A stretch of DNA of 7,870 nt, from the NCBI GenBank assembly GCA_964470865.1, contig CAYYFR010000247.1, positions 1-7,870 on the forward strand, given 5' to 3'. Under the pieces are notes generated by a model. It was not told the origin of the DNA and did not search any database. It was given only the letters and a program-made list of their open reading frames with translations. The position numbers were made by a program, and so were the translations under genes. The DNA is from JAEUOS01 sp964470865 (GTDB lineage: Bacteria; Pseudomonadota; Gammaproteobacteria; Burkholderiales; JAEUOS01). Below are positions 1-5,759 of this stretch, piece by piece. Position 1 is the first letter of the stretch. Each line of letters begins with the position of its first letter.

Positions 1-233
1 GCCCCCATGAAGATGAACAGCGGCACCACGGTGAACGAATAGGCCACGCCCGGGTTGGCGCCGGTCAGCTCATACGGCACCGCCGCCAGGGTGCGCAGTG
101 CCACCGGCCAGCCCTGCGCACCGGCGTAGCCCAGTGTGCCGCTGATGATGAGCGCGATGGCGATCGGCACGCGCAACAGCATCAGCAGCAACAAGCCGAT
201 CACCGCAAGCACACCGATGACGCCGACGCTCAT
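1..233 (-). CDS. dctM: TRAP transporter large permease subunit, N-terminal part (runs off window)
   Basis: This is the first 77 codons of the large membrane subunit of a TRAP transporter, the part expected to carry substrate across the inner membrane using a sodium or proton gradient. The visible protein begins MSVGVIGVLAVIGLLLLMLL and continues with RVPIAIALIISG, the hydrophobic first helices and the R-x-P-I-A pattern usual at the start of DctM/SiaM-type proteins. A second hydrophobic stretch (VVPLFIFMG) starts just before the edge. DctM proteins are normally about 425-435 residues, so more than 80 percent lies outside. The ATG at 233-231 is preceded by a GAGGGA Shine-Dalgarno-like sequence. 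The gene is third of three TRAP genes in the order P-Q-M, 79 bp after dctQ, and is the last gene of the operon visible here. Family identity is well supported by sequence and position; the substrate is unknown. Confidence 0.88.
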   Translation of the reverse strand, partial: MSVGVIGVLAVIGLLLLMLLRVPIAIALIISGTLGYAGAQGWPVALRTLAAVPYELTGANPGVAYSFTVVPLFIFMG

Positions 234-276
234 TCGATTTCCCTCGCGCCACTGCGTGACATCCTCGCCGCGGGAG

Positions 277-317
277 CATGAGCGCTCCAAGCGGGCGGCC
301 GCTGGGGAGCGCTCATG
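277..317 (-). other. Intercistronic hairpin between dctQ and dctM
   Basis: A perfect 12-bp inverted repeat, CATGAGCGCTCC at 277-288 and GGAGCGCTCATG at 306-317, encloses a second 5-bp stem (290-294 with 299-303) and a 4-base loop (295-298). In the dctQ-to-dctM transcript the 5' arm contains the dctQ stop codon. No run of U follows, so this is not a standard intrinsic terminator. It more likely affects mRNA stability, processing or translation of dctM. The structure is read directly from the sequence; the role is inferred. Confidence 0.7.
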
Positions 318-813
318 TCGCCCCCTGCGTGGTGTCCGCATCGATATCGCCGCACAACAGCACCGTCGCGGTCACCAGAAGCGCCACCGCGATGCCCGCC
401 CAGGCCGGCGCCATGAACCAGATCTTCGGGATCTGCAGGTCGGCACTGGTATCGCCATAGGCGAGGATATCGACCATCGGCTTCCACATGTGCCAAGTGA
501 GCACACCCAGGGTCAGCACCATGAGGCCGGCGGACAGGCGCTTGAGCGCGGCGGTCAAGGCCGGCAGCCACTGGTCGATCATGTCGACGGCGATGTTGGC
601 GCCACGCGCGAACACGCCGGGCACGGCAAAAAAGATGGCGATCCCGAGCGCCAGTTCGACCATTTCAGGGACCCCGGTGATGGGCTTGTTGACCAACTTG
701 CGCAGGATCACGTCGCTGGTGGTCAGGAGCATCATGGCCAGCAATGCCAGCACGGCGGCGCGGTCGAGCCAGCGCACCAGGAATCGAATCGCAAGCTGCG
801 GGTACATGCGCAT
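313..813 (-). CDS. dctQ: TRAP transporter small permease subunit (DctQ family)
   Basis: The 166-residue product is the small, four-helix membrane subunit that pairs with DctM in the inner membrane. Hydrophobic segments fall at roughly residues 19-38, 52-70, 93-112 and 133-153. The family pattern of helix 2 and the loop after it is clear: GVPEMVELALGIAIFFAVP followed by FARGANIAVDMI, matching the usual G-x-x-E and R-G-x-x-I-x-V-D signature of DctQ. Length is typical (150-180). The start at 813-811 gives MRMYPQ; a second ATG two codons on (807-805) is equally possible, because the ribosome-binding site is weak (GAAAG). The gene lies 60 bp after dctP, with a terminator-like hairpin between them, and 79 bp before dctM. 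Expression is therefore probably lower than that of dctP. The family is confident; the substrate is unknown. Confidence 0.9.
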   Translation of the reverse strand: MRMYPQLAIRFLVRWLDRAAVLALLAMMLLTTSDVILRKLVNKPITGVPEMVELALGIAIFFAVPGVFARGANIAVDMIDQWLPALTAALKRLSAGLMVLTLGVLTWHMWKPMVDILAYGDTSADLQIPKIWFMAPAWAGIAVALLVTATVLLCGDIDADTTQGAT

Positions 814-822
814 CTTTCGGGC

Positions 823-855
823 AAGAAAAAGCCGGCCGCAGTGCTTGCGGCCGGC
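823..855 (-). terminator. Intrinsic terminator/attenuator between dctP and dctQ
   Basis: Read on the minus strand, a perfect 10-bp GC-rich stem (GCCGGCCGCA, loop AGCAC, TGCGGCCGGC; plus-strand arms 831-840 and 846-855) is followed at once by TTTTTCTT. This is the full shape of a rho-independent terminator. It starts about 18 bases after the dctP stop codon and ends just before dctQ, in the orientation of the operon. The plus-strand side has no matching T-run, so it is one-directional. Partial read-through would give more dctP than dctQM message, which suits a periplasmic binding protein needed in excess. Confidence 0.8.
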
Positions 856-873
856 CTTGTCAGCCGGCGTGCA

Positions 874-1926
874 TCAGGCCCAGAAATTCTTCGAGGTCTT
901 GGCGTGCTTCTCGGCCAGACCCTTCATCATGGTGTAGACCGTGCGCGAAGGCATGCCCTTGGCTTCCATGCCCTTGAGCACCGATTCGGTGACATCCGCC
1001 CCGATTCTGCGCAGGCGCTCGTCTTCGGCCTTGGAAAGCCGGATCGCCTCGCCGCCACCATCCATCATGGCTTTCTTGCCGGGCACATCGAGCGCATCCC
1101 AGCCGTTGCCGATCTCCTTTTCGATGCCGGTCACCGAGTCGCTTACCATCTTTTGCAGGTCTGGCGGCAGCTTGGCGTACCAGGCTTCATTGGCAACGAT
1201 CGCGAAACTTGAAACGAAGCAATACATCTCGGTGGTGAATTTGCAGATGCCGCCCAACTTCCAGGCGATGCCGGCGCCACCGTAGTCGGTGAAGGCGCCG
1301 TCGAGCGTGCCTTTTTGCAGTTGCTCGGCTACCTCGGTGGGCGGCACACCGACCGGCGTGGCACCCAAAGCGGCGATGAACTCGCGGATTGCCGGGGTGG
1401 AAAACCGCAGGCGCTGGCCCTTGAAATCGTCGAGTGTACGCAGTGCCTTCCTGGTGGTGTGCACGCTGCCGGGCTGGTGGGTGAACAGATACAGCACCTT
1501 GGTGCCCTTGTGCTCGGCGTCCAGATACTTTGCGCGCAATTCCGGGTCGTTCAATACCTTGATGCCGATCTCCGCACTGCCCACCAGGTAGGGCATGTTG
1601 ACCAGCTCGGTCAAGGGGAAGCGGCCGGGTGTCGCGCCGTGCAGGATGTAGGCGATCTCGGCGGTGCCGTCGCGCGCGAAATCGAAATGTTTGGGCGTCG
1701 GACCCATCTGCGCGCCGGGGAAGTGCTTGAAACTCAAGCGGCCGTTGGATTTTTTCTCCAGGTCTTCGCCCCACTTGACCAGCCACTGCGACTGAAAATG
1801 CTGCGGGCCGACAAAATTGGCGACCTTGACTTCAAACTTTTGCTGGGCGCGCACGATTGCGGGAAAACCCGTAATCGCGGCAGCTGTTGCGGTTCCGGCG
1901 ATCAGCTTGCGGCGGGTGATGGTCAT
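874..1926 (-). CDS. dctP: TRAP transporter periplasmic substrate-binding protein (DctP family)
   Basis: The 350-residue product is the extracytoplasmic binding protein that captures an organic anion and delivers it to the DctQM membrane pair. The start at 1926-1924 was chosen over an upstream in-frame start because GGAGAC lies about 7 bases before it and because it puts an export signal at the N-terminus: MTITRRKLIAG, a hydrophobic alanine-rich core, then VRA-QQ as a likely cleavage site after residue 27. The twin arginines at 5-6 suggest Tat export. The conserved arginine region of DctP proteins, which normally salt-bridges the ligand carboxylate, is visible as FKGQRLRFS (R172/R174), followed by GATPVGVPPTEVAEQLQKG and the DGA segment. 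Length is slightly above the usual 320-340. The gene sits 66 bp downstream of the ring hydroxylase, as second gene of the operon. The ligand cannot be read from the sequence; an aromatic or hydroxylated carboxylate is inferred from context. Confidence 0.92.
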   Translation of the reverse strand: MTITRRKLIAGTATAAAITGFPAIVRAQQKFEVKVANFVGPQHFQSQWLVKWGEDLEKKSNGRLSFKHFPGAQMGPTPKHFDFARDGTAEIAYILHGATPGRFPLTELVNMPYLVGSAEIGIKVLNDPELRAKYLDAEHKGTKVLYLFTHQPGSVHTTRKALRTLDDFKGQRLRFSTPAIREFIAALGATPVGVPPTEVAEQLQKGTLDGAFTDYGGAGIAWKLGGICKFTTEMYCFVSSFAIVANEAWYAKLPPDLQKMVSDSVTGIEKEIGNGWDALDVPGKKAMMDGGGEAIRLSKAEDERLRRIGADVTESVLKGMEAKGMPSRTVYTMMKGLAEKHAKTSKNFWA

Positions 1927-1992
1927 GCTTTGTCTCCAGTTTTTTTTGAGTGTATTCAAGTGTAACGCAGCCTTTCGCCAACGGCACAATTT

Positions 1993-3177
1993 TCAGATTT
2001 CGGTTTCCGCGATGCCGCGGTAGATCCAGTCGATTTCATGGAAAAACGAGTCCGGGGCACGGCCGCGATAGATCGAGTTGCGCAGTTCGCGCGCCACGCC
2101 ACCTGCGTGCAGCACATTGCCGAAGGCGCGTGCGGTAAGCTGGATGCGCGCGGTGCGAAGATAGCGCGCTTCCTGGTAGGCCAGAAAGGCACGATTCGGC
2201 TCGCCCGGCGTCGCCGCCAGGCGCTGTGCCAGCACTACCGCATCCTCGAAAGCCATGCAGGCGCCCTGCGCCAGGTATTGCAGGGTCGGGTGCGCGGCGT
2301 CGCCCAGGAGCGTGACGTTGCCGCGCGTCCAGTTCTTGACCGGTTCGCGATCACGCATCATCCAGTTGCGGTCGCGGCTGATGTGTTCGAGCATGCCGCG
2401 CACCTGCGGGCTGGCCGGCGCGAACATGGCTTCCATTTCCTCCGGAGTACCGAATTGCGTTTCACCGCGCGCGAATGCCGGGCTGCCAAAGACCGCGACA
2501 TTGTTGAGCACGTCGCCGGCGCGCAGCGCGTACTGCACCAGGTGCGTGTTGTGACCAAACCAGCCGATCACGCACTTGTCGTAGGCATGGTCCTGCACCT
2601 GGGTGATCGGGATCACGCCGCGATAGGCGAGGAAGCCGGTCACTCTTGGCTCGCCATCGTTCACCACGTACTCACGGGTGGGCGACAACAGACCGTCGGC
2701 GCCGATCAGGCAGCGCCCGGAGAAGCGCGAGCCATCCTCGCATTGCACTTCAACATGGCTGCCGCGATCGTCGATGGCCTGCAAGCCTTTGGAGGTGAGG
2801 AGCGTGACACGCGGGTGTGCCTCGCAGGCCGCCAGCCAGGCGCCCAGCAGGTCGCGCCGGTGGATCACGATGTAGGGGTGCTTGAAGCGCGCCGCGAAGG
2901 CCGCGTTGAAGTTCACCCGCGCCCATTCCTGCGTATCGATCGCGTCCAGAAACACCATGGCTTCGGGAAACACAGCAGTGGGCGCCACCGTTTCCCACAG
3001 GCCGTACTTTTTCAGGATGCGGGTGGCATTCGGGGCCATCTGGATGCCGTAGCCGATCTCGGTGAACTCGGCGGCTTTTTCGAGCACCGTGACCTCGAAG
3101 CCGCGTTCGGCCAAGGCGATCGCGGCAGCCAGGCCACCAAGGCCGCCGCCGCTTACGAGAATGGGATGCTGTGACAT
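1993..3177 (-). CDS. FAD-dependent aromatic-ring hydroxylase (3-hydroxybenzoate 6-hydroxylase/salicylate hydroxylase type)
   Basis: A 394-residue group A flavoprotein monooxygenase expected to use NAD(P)H and O2 to hydroxylate an aromatic acid in the cytoplasm. All three family fingerprints are present: the FAD dinucleotide fold GGGLGG (residues 10-15) ending at E33; the DG motif GADG (159-162); and the GD motif LLGDAAHPTLQYLAQGA (290-306). From memory, segments THLVQYALRAGD and REPVKNW resemble Rhodococcus 3-hydroxybenzoate 6-hydroxylase. H212 and Q300 then align with the active-site His and Gln of that enzyme, so gentisate is a candidate product. The start at 3177-3175 (MSQHPILVSGGG) puts the FAD motif at the usual position and has AGGA upstream; an earlier in-frame start would add 38 atypical residues. 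It is the first gene of the operon with dctPQM. No gentisate dioxygenase is visible, so the substrate remains open; other salicylate-hydroxylase-like activities are possible. Confidence 0.9.
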   Translation of the reverse strand: MSQHPILVSGGGLGGLAAAIALAERGFEVTVLEKAAEFTEIGYGIQMAPNATRILKKYGLWETVAPTAVFPEAMVFLDAIDTQEWARVNFNAAFAARFKHPYIVIHRRDLLGAWLAACEAHPRVTLLTSKGLQAIDDRGSHVEVQCEDGSRFSGRCLIGADGLLSPTREYVVNDGEPRVTGFLAYRGVIPITQVQDHAYDKCVIGWFGHNTHLVQYALRAGDVLNNVAVFGSPAFARGETQFGTPEEMEAMFAPASPQVRGMLEHISRDRNWMMRDREPVKNWTRGNVTLLGDAAHPTLQYLAQGACMAFEDAVVLAQRLAATPGEPNRAFLAYQEARYLRTARIQLTARAFGNVLHAGGVARELRNSIYRGRAPDSFFHEIDWIYRGIAETEI

Positions 3178-3370
3178 GCGCCGTCGGGTCCTGATCGTAG
3201 GGTGAGGGCTGGCATGATACCGCCGCTGGTGGCCACAGCATTCGCCTGCAGCGAAGGCGCGGCCGCGCGGACTTGGGAAAACGCTGAACAAGTCCCTGGA
3301 ATGCAGGCTATCGAACGGCAGTTCCTTTCAGTTTATCGGGTTGCAAAAGCGCCTTTTTCAAGCTGCGGAC
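3178..3370 (-). promoter_or_regulatory. Upstream region of the hydroxylase-TRAP operon (weak promoter evidence)
   Basis: This 193-bp gap lies between the permease remnant and the hydroxylase start and should carry the operon promoter. On the minus strand the best -10-like hexamer is TATCAT (plus-strand 3214-3219), about 37 bases before the start codon. No good -35 lies at 16-18 bases from it, so an activator-dependent promoter is possible. AGGA at about 11 bases before the ATG is the likely ribosome-binding site. I see no clear operator dyad here. Confidence 0.3.
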
Positions 3371-3724
3371 TCATTCAGTGTTTCCTTGGCCTGCGCGTCG
3401 GCCGGGCAGGGCCAGCAGGCCGGTTGCCAACGCTGTGCCAAAGAGGATCACCACGCATCCGACGACATCGCGTGGCCCGGGCCACTCATGCAGCAAGGTC
3501 GCGTCCCGGAAAATGCCGAACATCGGCACCAGGTAGGTCACCGCCAACGCACGCGCCGCGCCGACATTGGCGATCAGGCGAAAGTACAGAATGCAGGCGA
3601 TGCCGGTGCAGGCCACGCCGAGCACCATGGCCGCCCTCATGCCTGCGCCGAGATCGCATGCGCCGGCCGATGCGCCCCACAGCGCACCCAGCAGGATCAA
3701 ATCGACAACATCGCGGGTTTTTAT
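3371..3724 (-). pseudogene. EamA/DMT-family permease, internally deleted remnant
   Basis: The reading frame joins the typical beginning of a 10-helix EamA drug/metabolite transporter (KTRDVVDLILLGALWGAS) directly to the typical last third (GVACTGIACILYFRLIANVG, ARALAVTYLVPMFGI, then VVGCVVILFGTALATGLL). Only about 117 codons remain of the usual 290-300, so roughly 170-190 residues of the middle are missing around S-A-G-A-C-D-L-G-A-G. The codon where the usual Met would stand is ATA (3724-3722); the first usable start is TTG at 3700-3698. A membrane-helix position that is normally W-G or similar reads FRDATLLHEW, which would put charges in a helix. An in-frame deletion plus a lost start codon argues for a dead gene, although the frame itself is open. 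It points the same way as the hydroxylase operon. Family assignment is strong; pseudogene status is inferred. Confidence 0.75.
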
Positions 3725-3798
3725 TCGGACACGCGGCGCACGGTTGCGCCACTATTGATCGTTTCCAAAAGCATGACAGCCTCGCCAGAGGCATGTTT

Positions 3799-3827
3799 TT
3801 GTCATGAATTATGCAATTCTCAATGAT
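3799..3827 (+). promoter_or_regulatory. Candidate sigma-70 promoter for the RraA-like gene
   Basis: TTGTCA (3799-3804, five of six to the -35 consensus) and AATGAT (3822-3827, four of six to the -10 consensus) are separated by exactly 17 bases. The segment is the most AT-rich stretch upstream of the gene. Between the boxes lies a small inverted repeat, GAATT at 3806-3810 and AATTC at 3815-3819, which could be a regulator site. The leader to the start codon would be about 130 bases. This is pattern matching only. Confidence 0.4.
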
Positions 3828-3966
3828 TCGGGCATGCAGCATACATCTCACGCCCATTCCCGACTGGCAAAATCCGGACACGCACTCCGCGAAACCCGGC
3901 TCGGGCACAATCGCGGCTTCGCGGTGCTCGTGTGCCGCATCCACCCGTTGTTTCCGGAGACCTTTC

Positions 3967-4638
3967 ATGGCCAATATCGGCTTTCGCATCCTGCCCGCAC
4001 CCAAGCGCGCCCCTGCCGCGCTGGTAAAACAATTCCGCAATGTCGTCGTCGCCCACCTGTCGGACTGCATGAATCGCCTGCCCGGCGCCGATGGCTTGAA
4101 TCCGATGCACAAGGGCGGGGCCATGCTGGGCTTGGCGCTCACCGTGCGGGTGGCACCGGGCGACAACCTGATGGTGCACAAGGCGATCGACATGGCGGGC
4201 CCGGGCGACGTGATCGTGGTCGATGCCGGCGGCGACCTGAGCCAGGCGATCATCGGCGAGATCATGAGCACCCTGGCCGCCAAGCGCGGTGTGGCCGGCA
4301 TGGTGATCGATGGTGCGATCCGCGATTCAGGCGCCCTGGCCGATTCCAGATTTCCGGTCTACGCGCGCGGCGTCACTCACCGCGGCCCGTACAAGAATGG
4401 CCCCGGTGAAATCAACGTGCCGGTGTCGATCGGCGGCATGGTGGTGATGCCCGGCGACATCATCGTAGGCGATGAAGACGGCGTGGTGGCGGTGCCGGTG
4501 GATATCGCGCCGCTGGTGCTCAAGGCGGCCCTGGCTAAGGCCAAGGAAGAGGATGGTGTTCTTGCCGGCATTCGCAAGGGCAAGGTCGATCGCAGCTGGG
4601 TCGACCGTGCCTTGCGTGACAAGGGTTGCGATTTCTGA
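3967..4638 (+). CDS. RraA-like protein, possible 4-hydroxy-4-methyl-2-oxoglutarate/4-carboxy-4-hydroxy-2-oxoadipate aldolase
   Basis: The 223-residue product belongs to the RraA/HMG-CHA aldolase family. Members of the aldolase branch are Mg-dependent class II aldolases that cleave 4-carboxy-4-hydroxy-2-oxoadipate to pyruvate and oxaloacetate at the end of protocatechuate 4,5-cleavage. RraA itself instead binds RNase E. Visible family signatures are HLSDCMNRLPG (30-40), the metal/substrate loop DAGGDLSQAIIGEIM (86-100), and GMVIDGAIRD (111-120), whose R119-D120 pair matches the catalytic Arg and metal-linked Asp of the aldolases. The C-terminal half has the usual PGDIIVGDEDGVVAVP. The retained residues and the catabolic neighbours favour an enzyme over an RNase regulator. 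The start at 3967 has GGAG seven bases upstream; an upstream in-frame start would add 52 residues unlike the family. It is transcribed divergently from the hydroxylase operon and stands alone. Family certain, exact substrate not. Confidence 0.85.
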   Translation: MANIGFRILPAPKRAPAALVKQFRNVVVAHLSDCMNRLPGADGLNPMHKGGAMLGLALTVRVAPGDNLMVHKAIDMAGPGDVIVVDAGGDLSQAIIGEIMSTLAAKRGVAGMVIDGAIRDSGALADSRFPVYARGVTHRGPYKNGPGEINVPVSIGGMVVMPGDIIVGDEDGVVAVPVDIAPLVLKAALAKAKEEDGVLAGIRKGKVDRSWVDRALRDKGCDF

Positions 4639-4809
4639 TTGGTGGGTCCGGGTTGGTCCGATCGCCGGATTGACGCAGGGCGGCACCAGTTGAAATCGAC
4701 TGGATCGCCGGCTGATGCCGCGGTGGAGCGCCCGATTCCCCGATACCGGCGATCAGTTCCAGAGCGCGCGCTTTTTTCGGTTGGTTCGACCCGTGCACGG
4801 CGCAATCCT
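4639..4809. repeat. Convergent intergenic region with three copies of a 9-base repeat
   Basis: The gap between the convergent RraA-like and XRE genes holds GATCGCCGG three times: direct at 4660-4668 and 4703-4711, inverted at 4746-4754. Copies two and three could pair as a 9-bp stem around a 34-base loop. About 16 bases further on the plus strand is a T6 run (4772-4777) after GCGCGCGC. This might terminate the RraA-like transcript, but the long loop and the distance to the T-run make it a weak candidate. No gene is visible here. Confidence 0.4.
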
Positions 4810-5625
4810 TTAGGCTGATGCCATGGTTCGCAGCGCCTCCGCAGTATGAGCATCGGCCGGAAAAAACGATTCGATGGCGATCTCCGACAAGGTCACATCG
4901 ATCGGTGTGCCGAACACGGTGATGGTAGAAATGAATGAGAGCACCCCGGCCGGCGAATTCAGGCGCAACGGCACCACCATGGCGGGGCTGGCGTGTTCGA
5001 TCGGCCTGGCCAGGCGCGCATGTTGCGGCACCGCGTAGCCCTTGAGTTCCTGCAACAGTTCCGCAAGCCCGGCGTCAGCGGTGAGATCGATGTCGCGCTT
5101 CACGCGCGAGAGGACATGGGCGCGCCATTCGGAGTAGTTGAGGATGCGTCGCGACAGGCCCTGCGGGTGCATCGACAGGCGCAACACATTGACCGGTGCG
5201 ACCAGCAACTCGGGGGCGATGCCTTCGAGCAGCATTGCCACCGCGCGATTGTGTGCAATCAGTGTCCAGCGCCGGTCCACCGCCAGCGCCGGGTAGGGTT
5301 CATGGCCCTGCAACACCAGATTGATGGCCTCGCGCGCGGGCGCCAGCGCCGGATCCGCCAACGGGCGCTCGCCGAACAGAGGCGCGAAACCCGCCGCCAT
5401 CAGCAGCGCATTGCGCTCGCGCAAGGGCATCTCCAGCGCCTGGGCCAGATGCAGCACCATCTCGCGGCTCGGCTGCGAACGACCGGTTTCGACAAAGCTC
5501 AGGTGGCGGGCCGAGATATCGGCCTCGGCAGCCAGGGCGAGCTGACTCATGCGGCGGCGGCCTCGCCATTGGCGCAGGTGGTCGCCGACGGTACGGCGGG
5601 GCGTCTGAAGCGGGGAATCAAGCAT
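4810..5625 (-). CDS. XRE-family transcriptional regulator with MmyB-like C-terminal domain
   Basis: The 271-residue product has an N-terminal helix-turn-helix of the Cro/C1 type at about residues 14-70. The core reads MSQLALAAEADISARHLSFV followed by ETGRSQPS, the usual E-x-G-R-x-x-P-S ending of this subfamily. The rest (about 95-265) matches the MmyB-like ligand-binding domain common in proteobacterial and actinobacterial regulators, with a PAS-like fold and often a fatty-acid-like ligand. Recognisable segments are YPALAVDRRWTLIAHNRA, NVLRLSMHP and FISTITVFGTPIDVTLSEIA. The ATG at 5625-5623 (MLDSPLQTP) was chosen; an in-frame TTG at 5661 with a nearby GAGG would add 12 residues and overlap the dyad at 5659-5679. 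The gene is divergent from the small membrane protein at 5760, so that gene and the regulator itself are its likely targets. Family assignment is firm; the effector is unknown. Confidence 0.9.
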   Translation of the reverse strand: MLDSPLQTPRRTVGDHLRQWRGRRRMSQLALAAEADISARHLSFVETGRSQPSREMVLHLAQALEMPLRERNALLMAAGFAPLFGERPLADPALAPAREAINLVLQGHEPYPALAVDRRWTLIAHNRAVAMLLEGIAPELLVAPVNVLRLSMHPQGLSRRILNYSEWRAHVLSRVKRDIDLTADAGLAELLQELKGYAVPQHARLARPIEHASPAMVVPLRLNSPAGVLSFISTITVFGTPIDVTLSEIAIESFFPADAHTAEALRTMASA

Positions 5626-5658
5626 GCAGCGATGGTAGCCCAGGCGGCACGGGTGGGC

Positions 5659-5679
5659 CAATTACCTCGCACGTAATTG
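5659..5679. promoter_or_regulatory. Candidate operator in the divergent XRE/membrane-protein intergenic region
   Basis: A perfect 7-bp inverted repeat, CAATTAC at 5659-5665 and GTAATTG at 5673-5679, is separated by 7 bases, giving half-site centres 14 bp apart. It is the only AT-rich palindrome in the 134-bp divergent region. Its right arm overlaps a weak -35-like TTGAGT (5677-5682) facing the membrane-protein gene, with CATGCT 17 bases on. A dimeric XRE repressor binding here could control both genes. Binding is inferred from position and symmetry. Confidence 0.5.
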
Positions 5680-5759
5680 AGTCGGCCATGCGGGCCCGGC
5701 ATGCTGTGGCCCGACTGCGGATCTGCCGCAGCCAACAACCGCCCATCTAGGAGCCTGAC

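Noticed and set aside
136..1212. Long plus-strand open frame of 358 codons opposite dctM, dctQ and dctP.
   Set aside because: It is rich in Arg, His, Gly and Gln with no domain signature. It lies antisense to three genes of one recognisable operon, and such frames are common by chance in GC-rich DNA.
2038..3174. Plus-strand open frame of 378 codons opposite the ring hydroxylase.
   Set aside because: It is the mirror of a gene with all flavoprotein motifs in place. The antisense translation has no recognisable domain and low-complexity Arg/His/Ala composition.
3735..3750. GGCGCA-CGGT-TGCGCC inverted repeat upstream of the permease remnant.
   Set aside because: A 6-bp GC stem of this kind is frequent by chance in this base composition, and it has no T-run or positional link to an intact gene.
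3779..3800. GCCTC-GCCA-GAGGC hairpin followed by ATGTTTTTG on the plus strand.
   Set aside because: The stem is only 5 bp, and no plus-strand gene ends upstream that would need a terminator. The T-run overlaps the better promoter candidate.
3486..4301. Minus-strand open frame of 271 codons spanning the RraA-like gene start and the permease remnant.
   Set aside because: It overlaps the well-supported RraA-like coding region in antisense and reads the permease remnant in the wrong frame.
4791..4800. Perfect 10-bp palindrome CCGTGCACGG just after the XRE gene's 3' end.
   Set aside because: It is a loop-free palindrome at a 3' end with no T-run. It could be a chance event in GC-rich DNA and is not in a promoter position.
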